Shown: positions 44,638 through 56,350 of the stretch, one piece after another | How the letters are laid out: each line of letters starts with the position of its first letter | Position numbering within the stretch: the stretch's first letter is position 1 | Origin: Lyophyllum atratum | Lineage: Eukaryota > Basidiomycota > Agaricomycetes > Agaricales > Lyophyllaceae | Length of the DNA: 64,000 bases | NCBI GenBank assembly: GCA_014905825.1 | Contig: JACGCN010000027.1 | Span: 682,001-746,000 of the forward strand | Reading direction: 5' to 3' | Made by a program: the position numbers and the translations under genes | The notes under the pieces: generated by a model | Databases searched by the model: none | What the model saw: the letters and a program-made list of their open reading frames with translations, nothing else | Told to the model about the DNA's origin: nothing

Positions 44638-46792
44638 GGTGGTGCAGAAAAGGACGGGGGCGCACACAAGTGGCAGGATGAATACCTGGAGAGCGCACTT
44701 CTAATTATAACGCACGACACCGCAGATCGTCTCAACAGACCTTCTCTGTCATTTCTCGACAAGAAAAAAGAGAACCACGACATCCCATTTCCCCCCATAG
44801 ACCTCATGAGCCCATTTTAGCCGTCCGAACAGAAAAAAATTGAAGGTTCCTTCTCTGGAGAGGACAGCGAGCCGTAAACATGTCAGAAAACACTCAGATT
44901 TCGAGGAACGGACACGAGAAAGTTGGCGTGAAGGCACAGAGACGTGTTGTTTGCGTATGTTGTGCAATGCCTCCCGTCACGGTTTGGAGTTCCTTCTCCC
45001 TTTTTCCGTGTTCCTCATGATCGTGAATGAACAACCCCGAAGCTAGAAGCCTGCCCATCAGACAGACGTCAGAAATCTGTGCCTTCATTTGCTCATGATA
45101 TCTTCATATGCGTCATCACCTCGGGTTTACAGGCTTTGCACGCCGTATGGTCGTCGAACATACTCTCCGACGCCATCGCATCCATGGCTCGTATGTATGT
45201 TAGGCTCTCGGTGCCACCGCCTATCGGTATCAAGGTCACGGACTTACTCTCGTATGAGGAAATTTTGCCTGCTTGGGAACTCCAATATGCTTCCTCGGGG
45301 CCCTAGTTCACGCGTGCTTATTTTCTGCGTTCCCGGTACCTGGACGCCTTTTTTTCTTGTCATGGATTATCTCATCGTCGAAAATATCACGCACCACAAG
45401 CGTCGCGCAAAGTACCTCGTTGCCACCTAAAAACATGGCTCATAGCTTATCCATAGAATCGATGAGACGTCGTCCAAGAATACAAATCTCACACGTAGCC
45501 ACTACGCTGCGCAGGCGCCGCCTACTGATCAAAATCCGGGAGCGTCGTCAATGTCGTAACAAGCTGCCCTTCTTATCAAGTCCGAGAGACAGGGAATATG
45601 TAGCAAGGCGAACGTAAGCAAAAAACCCTTCTCCCATTTTCAGTGGCTCATATCTGCTTCGGACAGCCACCTTCTCGCACTGTAAAGTTACATCCACTCC
45701 ACTGTAAGTTACGCAAACATGTTGACTGCCGCGTTATCAAGCCTCACATCACCACCTCCGCAAACTGAAGATAAAAAACGAAATACCCATCCGAATGCCC
45801 ACCTACTAGTATCTTCAACCCGGTAGGTCGCCGCAGACGTCTCGCCGTTTCACCGGAAATGTTCACTCTGCAATTCGCATGATCAAACGGATAGAGCAAA
45901 TTTTCTCAACGCGGCCTGATGTGAATCCAACGGTTACCCCTCTGCACCAAGTCACGGACGTCGGCGTGCCATACAGTTCGACCCCGACTGCAGGGGCGTC
46001 GACGAAAGCAGACTTTTCGCTGCTCAGCCCGCTTTTCAATGCCTCGTACATAATTCAGCAGGCCCCCTTCAGCATGTCATTTTAGGTATCTCGAACTCCA
46101 ATCAAGCTATGCAGAGGAGCTCTCCACTTCGCCCTCGAGTCTTCAATATAGATTTAAAAGGTCTACAACCCTCTGAGGGTAGCACTCTTAAAACTGACAC
46201 TTCAAGCTCTCGAATTCAAAAATCTTGGTGCTTCCCGGCGTAATGGCTTGAGCCTGAGTCGAACAGGTCCATTCCCGTGTCGCGCGGCGTCCCGCTGTAC
46301 TACGACCGCGATGGAAGATATACCATTACTGTCCTCGCAACCTGTCTGAGGGCTCCAAGATCCTTCAACTGATAAATTCGAGCGAGTAGGTCAGCACCAT
46401 GACTGACATCGTTTCTCGCCTTTGCGTCGGCATGCTTTCCATACGAATTCGCCAGCTGGTAGGAATGTATAGTAGAGGTCATGTTGATGGGGTTCAGGGT
46501 GCACAAGCTCGTGTGTTGCCCTATACTCGAATTCAGTAGACTAGCGCCAGGAGTGCACCTTTGGGATCTATCACGGAGCTATTAGGAAAGTGCTTGCCTC
46601 CCATGGCCGTATCAATGGTCCTTACGACGGTCTTCTACCATGCGGGATTTGTAGATGTAGAAAGCAGCTTGGGACGAAAAAGGCAAGTTTTCACACGGCT
46701 CGCCTGCCACAACGGTCGTCGATCATCGCATCGATCACTGCGCTCTTGCTTCGTGGAGGTCTCCTTGATCTTCTGACTTCAAGTTCAATGAG
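44638..46792. other. Gene-free region, 2.2 kb
   Basis: No recognised gene. A 68-codon plus ORF at 45879-46085 and a pair of overlapping ORFs near 45079-45617 lack identifiable domains. Confidence 0.4.
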
Positions 46793-48649
46793 ATGGCGTG
46801 GTTCCAAAGCAGGACCATATTGACTGCTACCACTATCCTAACTCTTATCATGAGCTCTCTGTCCGCCCACGTACTCCAGCTAGATGCCGCACAAGCCGTC
46901 CTCGAGCTCCCAACCCTCAACGGTCCTGCGGGTCTACCGGTCTCCAACTCTACGCGTTCATTCTGGATCGATACATCCGGGGCAAATCCACTTGCCCTAG
47001 AAGGCAGTGAAGGCGAATTCACTCTTGATGCAGACATCTGTATCGTCGGGGCAGGGATCACAGGTGTATCCGCCGCCTACCACCTCGCGAAGGCCTTCGG
47101 GGGCAGACGGGAGGATCAGGCACCTGTAAAGGCCGTTATACTAGAAGCAAGGGACTTTTGTCAGGATTAGATCTTTCTTTCCGTCGTATCACTCTCGTTA
47201 AATCAGATGACATAGGTTCTGGCGCGACAGGTCGGTCTGGCTATTTCGAGGAAAATGTTCTATTTATGAACGGCCGTTCCCAGGAAGGAACGGCGGCCAC
47301 TTGACGCCTGCCATTTTCCAGGACTTTGTAGACCGGGAGCAGAAGTACGGCACAGAGGAAGCTATGAAATCTTACAAGATGGAGCACTATACGACTACCG
47401 AACTGCTCAAGCTCATAAAGGCCGAAAACCTACGAGACGTCGTAGATTTAGTCGGATCCGACCATTTCAGCCTCCTTGTGACGGAACAGGAAGTCCAAGA
47501 CGCCAGAAATGACTTCGAAGCCGCTAAGTCAGCTGGTCTAGACTTGGACATTGTTGAGTGGTTGAGCGAGGAGGACGTCCAAACAGTAACTTTCTCCGTC
47601 CCTTCATTTTTTTCCTATCCCAACTAATCGTTAGACCCATGGCGCTTCGTATCCCGCCTGGAAACACCCCTTGGGACACAACCTGTGGCCCCTCAAACTC
47701 GTAACCCACCTCTACCACCTTGCACTGAAACGCAACCCCCATAAATTCCATCTCAAGCTTCACACCAATACCCCTGTCACGTCAATCTCCCCATCCGTCT
47801 CGCACCATCGTCGTCGCTGGTCGCTTTCGACGCCACGCGGAGATGTCCAATGCTCCTACGTGATCCACGCTACAAACGCCTATGCAAGCCATCTCCTACC
47901 CCAGATGCACGGCCCCGACGGCATAATACCCACACGTGGACAAGTCACAGCCCTCCGTGCCGCAGCTCCACCATCCATAATTACGACGGCCTCGTGGGGT
48001 GGGAATCAAGGCTTTGAATATTGGTTCCCTAGACCCATCATTGGCTCGGATGGCGACAAGGGAGAGAATCCCCTCGTAATACTCGGCGGTGGTCGTGATG
48101 CGAGTGGGCCAGATTTCGAGACCTACGTGACCGACGATTCTGTCCTTCGAGAAGAAGTGGGAGAGGTATTGAGAACTTTCCTTCCTGGAGTGTTCCCCGG
48201 TAAGTATGAGCAGGGACGTGAGCCGGAAATGGAATGGGTGAGCGGTCAGAGTTCTGCATTTTTGTGCTATCCATTGACGTTGTGTCATAGACTGGTATCA
48301 TGGGATACACTAAGATTGGAGACCCTTTTGTAATTTCCGCGGCCTGTCATCATGGTTGTATCTTGCTTACGGCCCAATTCGCAGGTTGGCCCAGTTGTGA
48401 GCGATGATGAAGTACATACCAAGAAATTCCAGGGCCAATATATTTCTGCTGGATACACTGGGCACGGGATGCCACGCGCCTACGCTTGGTAAGCCCCATT
48501 GAAGAATTTATCCCGTCTCTTGGTATGTTAACCCACGGGCCTCCAGTGCGGAGGCGGTCGCTGGAATGGTCGCGGCTGAGATGACTGGCGAAAGCTGGAG
48601 TGCCCCCGAATGGCTGCCCCGTCACTTTTTGACTACCGAGCGGCCTTGA
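46793..48649 (+). CDS. FAD-dependent oxidoreductase (DAO family), 510 aa
   Basis: Seven exons join in frame (1533 nt): 46793-47159, 47216-47230, 47284-47585, 47635-48237, 48291-48329, 48385-48488 and 48547-48649. A hydrophobic N-terminus (residues 9-25) suggests a signal peptide or membrane anchor. The Rossmann motif is ICIVGAGITG (residues 82-91), and the FAD-contact SGATGRNGGH that follows in this family is partly encoded by a 15-nt exon. Later landmarks are GASYPAWKHPLGHNLWP, YVIHATNAYASHLLP, IIPTRGQVTAL, GFEYWFPRP and the C-terminal GYTGHGMPRAY FAD-binding segment. The family oxidises amines or amino acids (D-amino acid oxidase, sarcosine oxidase, glycine oxidase types); substrate cannot be set from sequence alone. 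No linked pathway genes. Confidence 0.92.
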
Positions 48650-49328
48650 TCTCCAATCTCGCGGCTTACCCTCCTCGCTATACCTCGCCGATTTGCTTGA
48701 GCGCATGACGTACAGGGGATATAGAGATATTATTAACCTCGGAACCTTGTGTAGGTCGTGCAGATAGCAACATATCGTCTCCTTGAACTACGGAGACTGA
48801 GCAGGGTCCATCCGATGCACACAGAGAGAACACGTTAGCTAGTGAATTAGGAAGTGTGCGATGACATGAGGGAACAGATCGGATGAATCATATCGCCGTA
48901 AAGGGCAGCCCCTAGGAACCGGGGGCGATTTCCTCACACACGTACTCAGTGGCCATGGGAGTCTCATGAGGGCTTCATTCCTTAGACCATGTCAGTTATC
49001 GTTAACCTGATGCGGCGGCCCCAAGTAGACGTCAGCTTGGCAGCAACGACATATAGGTATCCATAGAGGAGATGTTGACGCCCGACTCGCAAATCACCAC
49101 GCAAATCACCACATGGTATGGGACACCGCATTTCTGTCACTTATGGCCACATTACTATCTTCCTACCTCCTCGCAATGAACGCGTCCTGATCAATGGCAG
49201 ATGCCACATAATGAAGTACGTAAGGAGGCTTATGCTGGAATTACAGAATATTCTACACAGTAGGGTATACAGGGATATACTTCGAATAATGATACAATGG
49301 AAGGAAGCCTGAGCCAACGGTGCAACAG
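48650..49328. other. Convergent intergenic region
   Basis: Nothing recognised. Confidence 0.4.
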
Positions 49329-51115
49329 TCACACATTCGGAAGAGGGGGGTTGATACATATGGTGACGAAAAGCATGAAAATGGCTGCGCTCCCAGCGGC
49401 GCCGGCAACTCCTATGGTCCAACATAACCGCATAAAAGGAACATCGTCTTGGGTGATCTGGAGGACGCTGTACGCCTTCGCGCCTAGTCCAATGACACTG
49501 CTATTGCAGAAGCATCGGTTGTAGAAGTTGGCGAATTGGAAAAGACAGGCAAGGATGATCCATATGGCATTGCAAGATGCGATAACTTTCCCGATGATAC
49601 GTAGGGCAATGGAAATCCGACGGGCGAGGTGAGCAGAAGGGAAGACATGGTGTGAGGTTGTCGTCGCGTAGTGCGATAGGAAGCTTGACAGCACAAGCAA
49701 TACCCAAACAAGGGTCGACATTGAGCCGTACAAAAGGTATGAGACCGTACGGCAGCCAACGCCTGTATAAAGAGTCCTTATGCTTAACATTAATGTAAGG
49801 GATAATGATAAAAGAGGCTCTCACCAAATGTTGGCGTAAAGTAGTTGACCAACATGGCTGCACCTGTGGTCCCCCATTGCAAAAAGAGTGCAAGAATAGA
49901 TGCAACGATGAACCTGGACCATATCCCAGGTCCCCAACGACTGCTTGACCTGGATGCTGACTCTTCCAGTCGAGAGTAGCAATTAGCTATTCGCCCGGTG
50001 GTCGTCTGCCCATACTCCTCGTCCTCCCCTTGCTTCTCGGTTTCATCACGATCATGATCTTCCACCGCCTGAAACATACGTGCGACAACTTCAACTCCCT
50101 GCGCCCAGGATAAAAAGCGAGCGTAGTTGAAAATTGGCGCCGTACACGATTCATCGCAGCGGAGCAAGTCGTACTTGCTGTCCGCTAGAAAAATAGCGCA
50201 CTCGCTAGAGCTCTCAAGGACTCGACTACCCTCGTAGGATGCTGTTTCAACATACGCTCGAGTATTGGCGTGTTTCATTGCCCGATGCAAACGCACGGAG
50301 TCGCATTTAGGCGATATCTGCAACCACCCTGTTACGATGGGCAGCAGCCACATCCAGATAGACCCGATCCCTTGTCCATGCGCTGCAACCGAGATCGTGA
50401 TGTCGCCCTGCATTGAGTCCACCACTGTAAACACATAAGCGATACTGACCCATGCAATGGATGCACCCGCAGAGATTGACCACGTATGAGTGTACTCCAG
50501 CCATTCCACAAGTTCACTCCACCACTTTTCGTTCTCAGGAAGATATACGAGTGATGCTAGGAGTTGGAGGTCGGTCGTGACATTGAGAGGAGATTGTTGT
50601 AGGCTGGAAAGGGCTTTTACAGCATTGCGTGTGCTTTTGCTGCGGTAGGACGAGAACCTACGAGCAATCCATCGCCCGTTCAACACCGTCAAAATCATCG
50701 AGTAGGCGGCCAAAGTTGGGGAACCGACTGTCAACAGCATCGAAAAGAGGTTATCGAAGAAGTTGTGTGTGCCGTATGGGAGTTGGGAGATAAGTGCGAG
50801 CCATGGAAGTAGCCAGGCGCCGAACTGTTGTGAAAATAAGTACCATTCAAAGGGTTCAGAAGATGAACCGCAGGCTGCGATGCATAGATCGTACACAATG
50901 GCCGTCGTATTTTCGATGTTTGATATTGGGTGCCCACGGTTATCGGTGCCACCTGTGAGACCCCATTTCCCACTGCGGACTTCGTTCAAACATGTATCGA
51001 AGTTGACGGCATGGATTGTGGGGACGAGGCTCAAGGCTGCAATGAAGACGGTATCTGTGAGGGCTAGTAAGAAGGATACAAGACGTAGCGCACTTCAATC
51101 ACACTTACAAAGCAT
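49329..51115 (-). CDS. Multi-pass membrane protein with signal peptide, 556 aa, basidiomycete type
   Basis: Exons 51115-51109 (7 nt), 51054-49825 and 49762-49329 give 1671 nt. Joining the 7-nt exon yields MLYTVFIAALSLVPTIHA, a good signal peptide followed by NFDTCLNEVRSGKWG. Helices follow at FGAWLLPWLALISQL, NLFSMLLTVGSPTLAAYSMI, AGASIAWVSIAYVF, WMWLLPIVTGWLQI and FIVASILALFLQWGTTGA, with more in exon 3 (YLLYGSMSTLVWVLLVLSS, IASCNAIWIILACLF, and a last helix starting IGVAGAAGSAAIFM). A soluble Glu/Asp-rich loop lies before the sixth helix. I recognise the general type as a hypothetical membrane protein family of Agaricomycetes but know no function. Without the first exon, translation would have to begin at a TTG. 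Confidence 0.85.
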
Positions 51116-52077
51116 CGTCGACGCGGAGGGCCGTACAGGAAGGTAAATTCGTTGCCGAGCTTTCAAGGCGTTCTGGTGGCGAAGTTGATGTTAAGATCCT
51201 GAATTCAGTGCAAGAACCAGAGTAGGATGTAGTTCTCTATATGGTCTGAGAGTAGGGAAAGCAGACAGAATATGAACGATAGCGCTTTTAGCCACGCAAG
51301 ATAGAGTTTACATTTGCTTCCCCAGACATATGGCTGTGCGTGTCAAAGAGGGCCCTGATCTCAGACTAGTAAGACAGTACTCATTGCGCTCCCATGAGCA
51401 ATTAACAACACCGCCTCCAGGAACTGATTGGCAGAAAGACCCGGCGGGCGCGCAGCGTCGCATGGATGTTGGGATGGGAACCTGGGTCAGGAGGCCTGAC
51501 GAAGCGCCAAATGCGGCTTTGAGTGACATTATTCCCTTACCAGGGTTATCCCGCTAATGACAAGGCGCAGAGATACAGGTACATTGGGACCGGTACCGCA
51601 TAAAATATAATGCCCTGGAGGGATAAGGCCTTGACGCCCCACCATGAGGCAGCTGCAAAGATGTGATATGACTTCCGAAGCAGAGATGAGATTCTGACAT
51701 GTTGCTGTAGATTGAAAACAACGCACCCTTAGCTACTAGTCAGGGCCGTGGGGGGCTCTAGCCTGCGGCATCCAATACTCAAATTGATAGGTATGTAGTT
51801 CTCTGCGCCAGCGTGAAAAAAGGCTGGAGGGTCGAATCTACTACTCTGGGAGGTCCTGGGTACCGAAAATAGGATTGAGAGAGGACTCAGAGGACTCTGA
51901 TCCTCCGAGTGCATCAGAGTTAAAGTTCCGAAACCACGTGACTTTGTCGCGTATGCTAAATGCGGAAGCTAATGGAGCCTTAAATGAAAGAATACGTTTT
52001 CTGGCGATCCTCTTTGCGATATCCCTCTTAAGAGTGATTTGTTCATTATCACGAGAGTCTAGCGCGTGGCAGGACTA
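51116..52077. other. Region between the membrane protein and AA9 genes
   Basis: Short minus ORFs (51726-51529 and 51529-51308) are open and mildly Cys-containing but show no signal peptide or domain; no gene called. Confidence 0.4.
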
Positions 52078-53048
52078 TTATCCTCTCCAGACGGCAGGTC
52101 CTGGAACCTATTAGTATCGCATACGTCAGCCACATCGAACCAGCTATTTTCTATCGACGACATACCGTGTAGGAAGTAGGGACTGGATCATATATGTTCA
52201 CAATAAGACTCGGATCTTGAAAAGATAGCGTCAGAAGAGAAGTACAGTAGTCCAGGAGCAGCCATCAATGGATTTACCAGAGGCGTTTACGTATCCCGGG
52301 ATAAACACCGTCGGAGGATTCCCCAAACCGCCATCAGTGACCTTGATCTGAGCGCAAGAGATATACCACTGGGGAGCTTGAGGTATATGAAGGCCGATTT
52401 GTTCAATGCGCGCCAGGTACTACCGAAGGCAGGAACGAATTAGCGGACTTCTTTCTCGGATGGAGAGGCCTCACTTCACCCGAAGGGGTGTTGATCGGGA
52501 TGGTGGTGGTAAGTTGGCTGGCACCCATGTCGGTGAAATTGACCAGAGGATTGAACGTAGCGCCCCACTCGGCGATCTGGGTATTCAATTCTCAAGATTG
52601 AGATGACATCAAAACGCGGATTAGAGCGACTTTCTGACCTTGAACCAGTTAGCGCCGCTTCCGTTCCAGGTTGCGGCTGCGCTGGGGGCCTTACCGAGGT
52701 AGATAGCAGCAGGGCCTTCGTGAAAGACCTGGTTATTACTCTCGCTCTTGAGTTGGAAACCGATCACGCTGCCTGCTGAAACGGAAACGGTCTCGGTGGC
52801 AGGAGTTGGGTTGACGTTGCACGTCATAATGGTGGAAGTAACATTTTCGATTTCGATGGGATAGTTGTTTAGGGGTTGGCGGACGGCTGCGGTAGATGTC
52901 ATGTTACCCGTCATCAGGTTGTACCAGACATCTTTTCGTCAACATTAGGTCATAGCAAGCGCGGAGTAGTTGATGTTAATTGAGACTTACAATGTGCAGA
53001 CGTGTTCTGCGCGATGATTATTAGGCCGACCATGATGAAAAATTTCAT
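52078..53048 (-). CDS. AA9 lytic polysaccharide monooxygenase, 224 aa, secreted
   Basis: Six exons join in frame (675 nt): 53048-52991, 52931-52639, 52576-52475, 52419-52278, 52215-52166 and 52107-52078. The signal peptide [18 protein letters not shown] is followed by His19, which becomes the mature N-terminal residue of the copper histidine brace. The second copper His is His90 in [16 protein letters not shown]. Gln168 and Tyr170 in [11 protein letters not shown] supply the hydrogen-bonding and axial positions. Cys57 and Cys173 form the expected disulfide. The C-terminus [11 protein letters not shown] is the family ending. AA9 enzymes oxidatively cleave cellulose or related glucans outside the cell. 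There is no CBM1. The mature start His-Tyr-Val-Trp and a short first loop mark a compact member. Confidence 0.95.
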
Positions 53049-53101
53049 TGTTGACAAGGACGACCTCTTCTGAATGCAGAATGGAAGAGCTTCACCCTCT
53101 C

Positions 53102-53108
53102 ATTTATA
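53102..53108 (-). promoter_or_regulatory. TATA box of the AA9 gene
   Basis: TATAAAT on the minus strand lies about 54 bp upstream of the ATG at 53048. Confidence 0.6.
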
Positions 53109-54282
53109 CGACTTGGCGGTGGAGCGAGTTTTGCCGTATTCTGATATCGTCGAGGTGCCGCCAAAGCTCCCAATAAATAGTGGACATGTCGGAAAAGGTA
53201 CGGACATTTGTCTTCCATAGAACATACGACTTGGGGGTGAGCGTGTAGAGGAAGGCCTTAGGCCTTTCTTACCAGAAGTATATGGTAATTGTTCGGAAAT
53301 AGGTGGAGCAGGTATATGCAACCATCGCCTTCGCAAAGATCGGTACCTATTCACGGCTATCGAATCATTGTGAGCAACTTTTGAGACTTGAGACGCGTGC
53401 TGTACGTACCGAGTTCCACAAACAGGGCGGTGCCGTGAGCCAAGAATACAAAGTGGCCCGGTGCAACTGGGTCGAGTCGACCAACTTGGGTGAACAGTAT
53501 ATACTCCCGGCTTCATTGGCTTCGTCATTTTCCTCCCGACGAAGAACGAGGTATCTCGATCTAGTGATTTTCGGCCACAGCATCTGAACAGGTCATATTC
53601 AACTTGAAGTTGAGAGAAGTGAAAACGACCCTCGCGATGTTAAGGCAGGTGCTGTACAGTAGATCGTCGCGGTTTGCAGAGCTTTCGGAGCTATTAAAAA
53701 GTTTACTGGACTTACCTAGATCATTATGATCAGCCACATCGATGTCTTCAAACGCGTCAGATTGCATCTTTCGGAAGAAGATGAATATGCTGGATGTACT
53801 TGGCTTAGTCATATCAAATCCATCGGTTTATAGCCACCCTTCAAGCTTGTCAAGTTGAAAGTCTTGCAGTCGTTGAGGAGCCTCTACTTGACGGGGAGCA
53901 AAGGCAGGCTAGAATTTGGACTTGACCTCCTGGTGACGGTGGCCTGGTTAACGGATTTTGTTTGGCTCTATTGACACCGGTCGCGTCTGTGTGACATTGG
54001 TCATGTGCCGTGACTGATCGCCAGCTTTGGACGTCTTGCGACCTCCCCGTTCATTCATTGACACTGCGGGCAATCTGCAAGGAATGCTATAGCCTGTCCT
54101 GTCGCGTAGATTGTATATCTTCTACACTCTTTCCTCGAATCCCTCAGTTCCTTGCATGTGAGGGTATCACAACCCGCCAACATTCGGTGCCAGCATTCTC
54201 GGACGTCTCCACAGTACTACGAAGCACTTAGCATTGGGCGGGCCATCATATAGTGGTGAGTCATTTCAAAGACTGAATGGAA
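53109..54282. other. Upstream region of the AA9 gene; no clear gene
   Basis: Two minus ORFs (53812-53561 and 53528-53100) can be joined by a GTAAGT...ACTAG intron, but the product matches nothing and overlaps the AA9 promoter, so no gene is called. Confidence 0.4.
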
Positions 54283-54298
54283 TACACTTATAAGTGTA
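54283..54298. repeat. Perfect 16-bp palindrome, TACACTTATAAGTGTA
   Basis: The sequence equals its own reverse complement. It lies 80 bp upstream of a TATAAAA box and 129 bp upstream of the ATG at 54427, a position suited to binding a dimeric transcription factor, though this is only an inference. Confidence 0.7.
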
Positions 54299-54377
54299 CA
54301 GCTTTGAAACAGGCGGAGACAATGGATAAAGGGCACGCAGCAACAAAGGGAGGGGGAACGGAAAGCCACCGGCCTCC

Positions 54378-54384
54378 TATAAAA
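54378..54384 (+). promoter_or_regulatory. TATA box of the disordered-protein gene
   Basis: TATAAAA lies 49 bp before the ATG at 54427, which favours that ATG over in-frame ATGs at 54277 and 54322. Confidence 0.5.
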
Positions 54385-54426
54385 CCACAGCGTATTCAAC
54401 CCTCGAATCGCTACACACCTCGGAAA

Positions 54427-55896
54427 ATGAACTTTGATTTCGAAAACGAGCAGTCTTCTCAAGTAGAAGTTTACAACTTTATGTCCTCGCCCCCCAAGCC
54501 AGCGATGGATACGGTGGACTGGGCAAACTCACAGCCGAGTGCACTTCGGAATCTCATGCTAGTAGCGAAAAGGCCAGGTCAGTGATAAACTTTCTAAGGC
54601 TATGGAAGTACTAACTTCCTTTCAGAGAAACGTCCACTCAAACCTAAAACGACATGGCCGGGTTACGACGATTTCAATCCCGATACCGTCTCCTCGACTT
54701 CCTTTGATCATCCAGCACCGCGAGCTCGACCTCTCAGGCGTACAAACTCAAGTCAGCGTGCGCGACTGAGCCCCGACTCCGCCTCAGCTTCCTTGAAACC
54801 CCCTCCAGCCCCAGATGATTCTTTCTGGGCCAGAGACCGTCACACCGTCCTCGCTGCCTGCCAGAACGTATCAGAACGAATGGACGAGGACGCTCTCTTG
54901 CAATTGGCCAAAAGCAGAGACGCGGGTCCGGCACATCGGAAAGTCAAGGCGCTTCATCTCGCTGGTGTGTCGAAAGCGAGACGGGGATCTTTGCCGCTTA
55001 CTGTCGCTCAGCGACAAGAGATCAGTCGTAGGGAAAAGGGAAAACAGAGGGAGGGCTCCGTACCAGAAACGAGGCCTCACGGAATGGAACGCTCATCGCT
55101 GCTTTCGTACTCGTCTTCATCATCTTGCTCCTCGCCGTCCGTGTCATCGCCAGCCACATCGGCGTCATCCCCTCATTCGAATGATACTTCCCTAACCATG
55201 GACGTGGACTCAGCCGACACGTCAATGATGGACATCGACCCTCACGCCAAACCTGACTCCTCCATCAGCGCTCCGTCTGCCTTACCAACTCACTTCGCCA
55301 CCTCCACCTCCACCCCCTCACCCAACGCCATCCCAACAACCCATCCCACTCCCGCCCCCACGCCCAAACTCCATCCCCTCCTCACCCAAAACCACTCCCG
55401 CCCCCTCAAGCCCATCAAACCTCCCCCAATCCCACACCACCGTCCCGCCCCACCACCACCGCAAACCGTCCCACCCCTCTCCCAGTCAACCCGCCCACCG
55501 CCCCTAGGCATGAGAACAGCCCGCGGTCCCACCCTCCCCCCTCCCCCCAAGCACGCCCTCCCCACGCGCCAAAAGGGGTTCAGACCTCCCCTTCTCTCCC
55601 AGCCCCAGCCCCAGCCCCCATCGAAACCCGGGGCGGGGGATAGTGCGCCTGTCTCGCACCCGAATGCATTTTCGAAAGCGTCGGCTGGGAACTCGAGCAT
55701 GCCTCAGGTTGAGAGACCTGCACCCAGGGCACAAAGCTGGGTGCATGCACCGCGTCCGATGCATCATGCAAAGGAGGAAGAACCCCGTCCTGCGCGCTCG
55801 CCGTCGCCGGACGTCAACCCCGATGCGGACTCCTCCTTTGGCGACATGTCGTTCGACATGGATGCACTGGAGGCGACTATGCAGATGTACGATTGA
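54427..55896 (+). CDS. Disordered, Pro/Ser-rich hypothetical protein, 473 aa
   Basis: Exons 54427-54577 and 54626-55896 join across a 48-nt intron (GTCAGT...TTTCAG). The N-terminal 60 residues (FDFENEQSSQVEVYNFMSS, WANSQPSALRNLML) and the C-terminal DMSFDMDALEATMQMYD look conserved, with the middle dominated by Ser runs, an acidic MDVDSADTSMMDID patch and about 110 residues of Pro-rich repeats. A helical basic stretch near residues 130-190 contains VSKARRG and QRQEISRREKGKQR. I do not recognise a family; composition suggests a nuclear or scaffold protein. If translation begins at 54277 or 54322, the protein gains 50 or 35 residues. Confidence 0.75.
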
Positions 55897-56350
55897 CAAT
55901 ACAATCGGGACTTTGCATCGTGGGGGTGATCTTTTCGCATATACATCTCTTTTACGATGGTGTATCTGAATCTCGGACCATGGATCTTCCATGCTTTTAC
56001 TTTATAGTTTGCTTATACTTATGATACCTTAGCAGAACGTAATACCACGCTATCATCATCATGCACTACCACCACCTTATCCTCATCATTGTGTGATATA
56101 TGTACATCTTGCAAACTGAATATATGATATATCCGAATCAGAACCGTGTCGATAAGGTTAAATGAAGCTAAAGTACAGGTAGGTAGATAATAATTGCGGC
56201 GGTTGAAGACAAGGCAGTGTAGTATAGATAATGGAAAGGTGACGGTAAACGTGGATCGCGAACAAGTACAAGTGAAAGTGGATTGCATAGATGTCAGAGG
56301 TTCAAAAATAGACTCATTCCCAACATAATTTAAAGCTCAGAGACTTATTC
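55897..56350. other. Convergent intergenic region, AT-rich
   Basis: Holds the 3' ends of the disordered-protein gene and the RING gene. TATATGATATATC-like tracts are present; nothing else seen. Confidence 0.4.

Noticed and set aside
51308..51726. Small Cys-containing ORFs as a secreted peptide gene
   Set aside because: No signal peptide, and the two ORFs end in different frames without a convincing splice.
53100..53812. Two-exon minus-strand gene upstream of AA9
   Set aside because: One good intron is possible, but the product has no recognised feature and runs through the AA9 promoter and TATA box.
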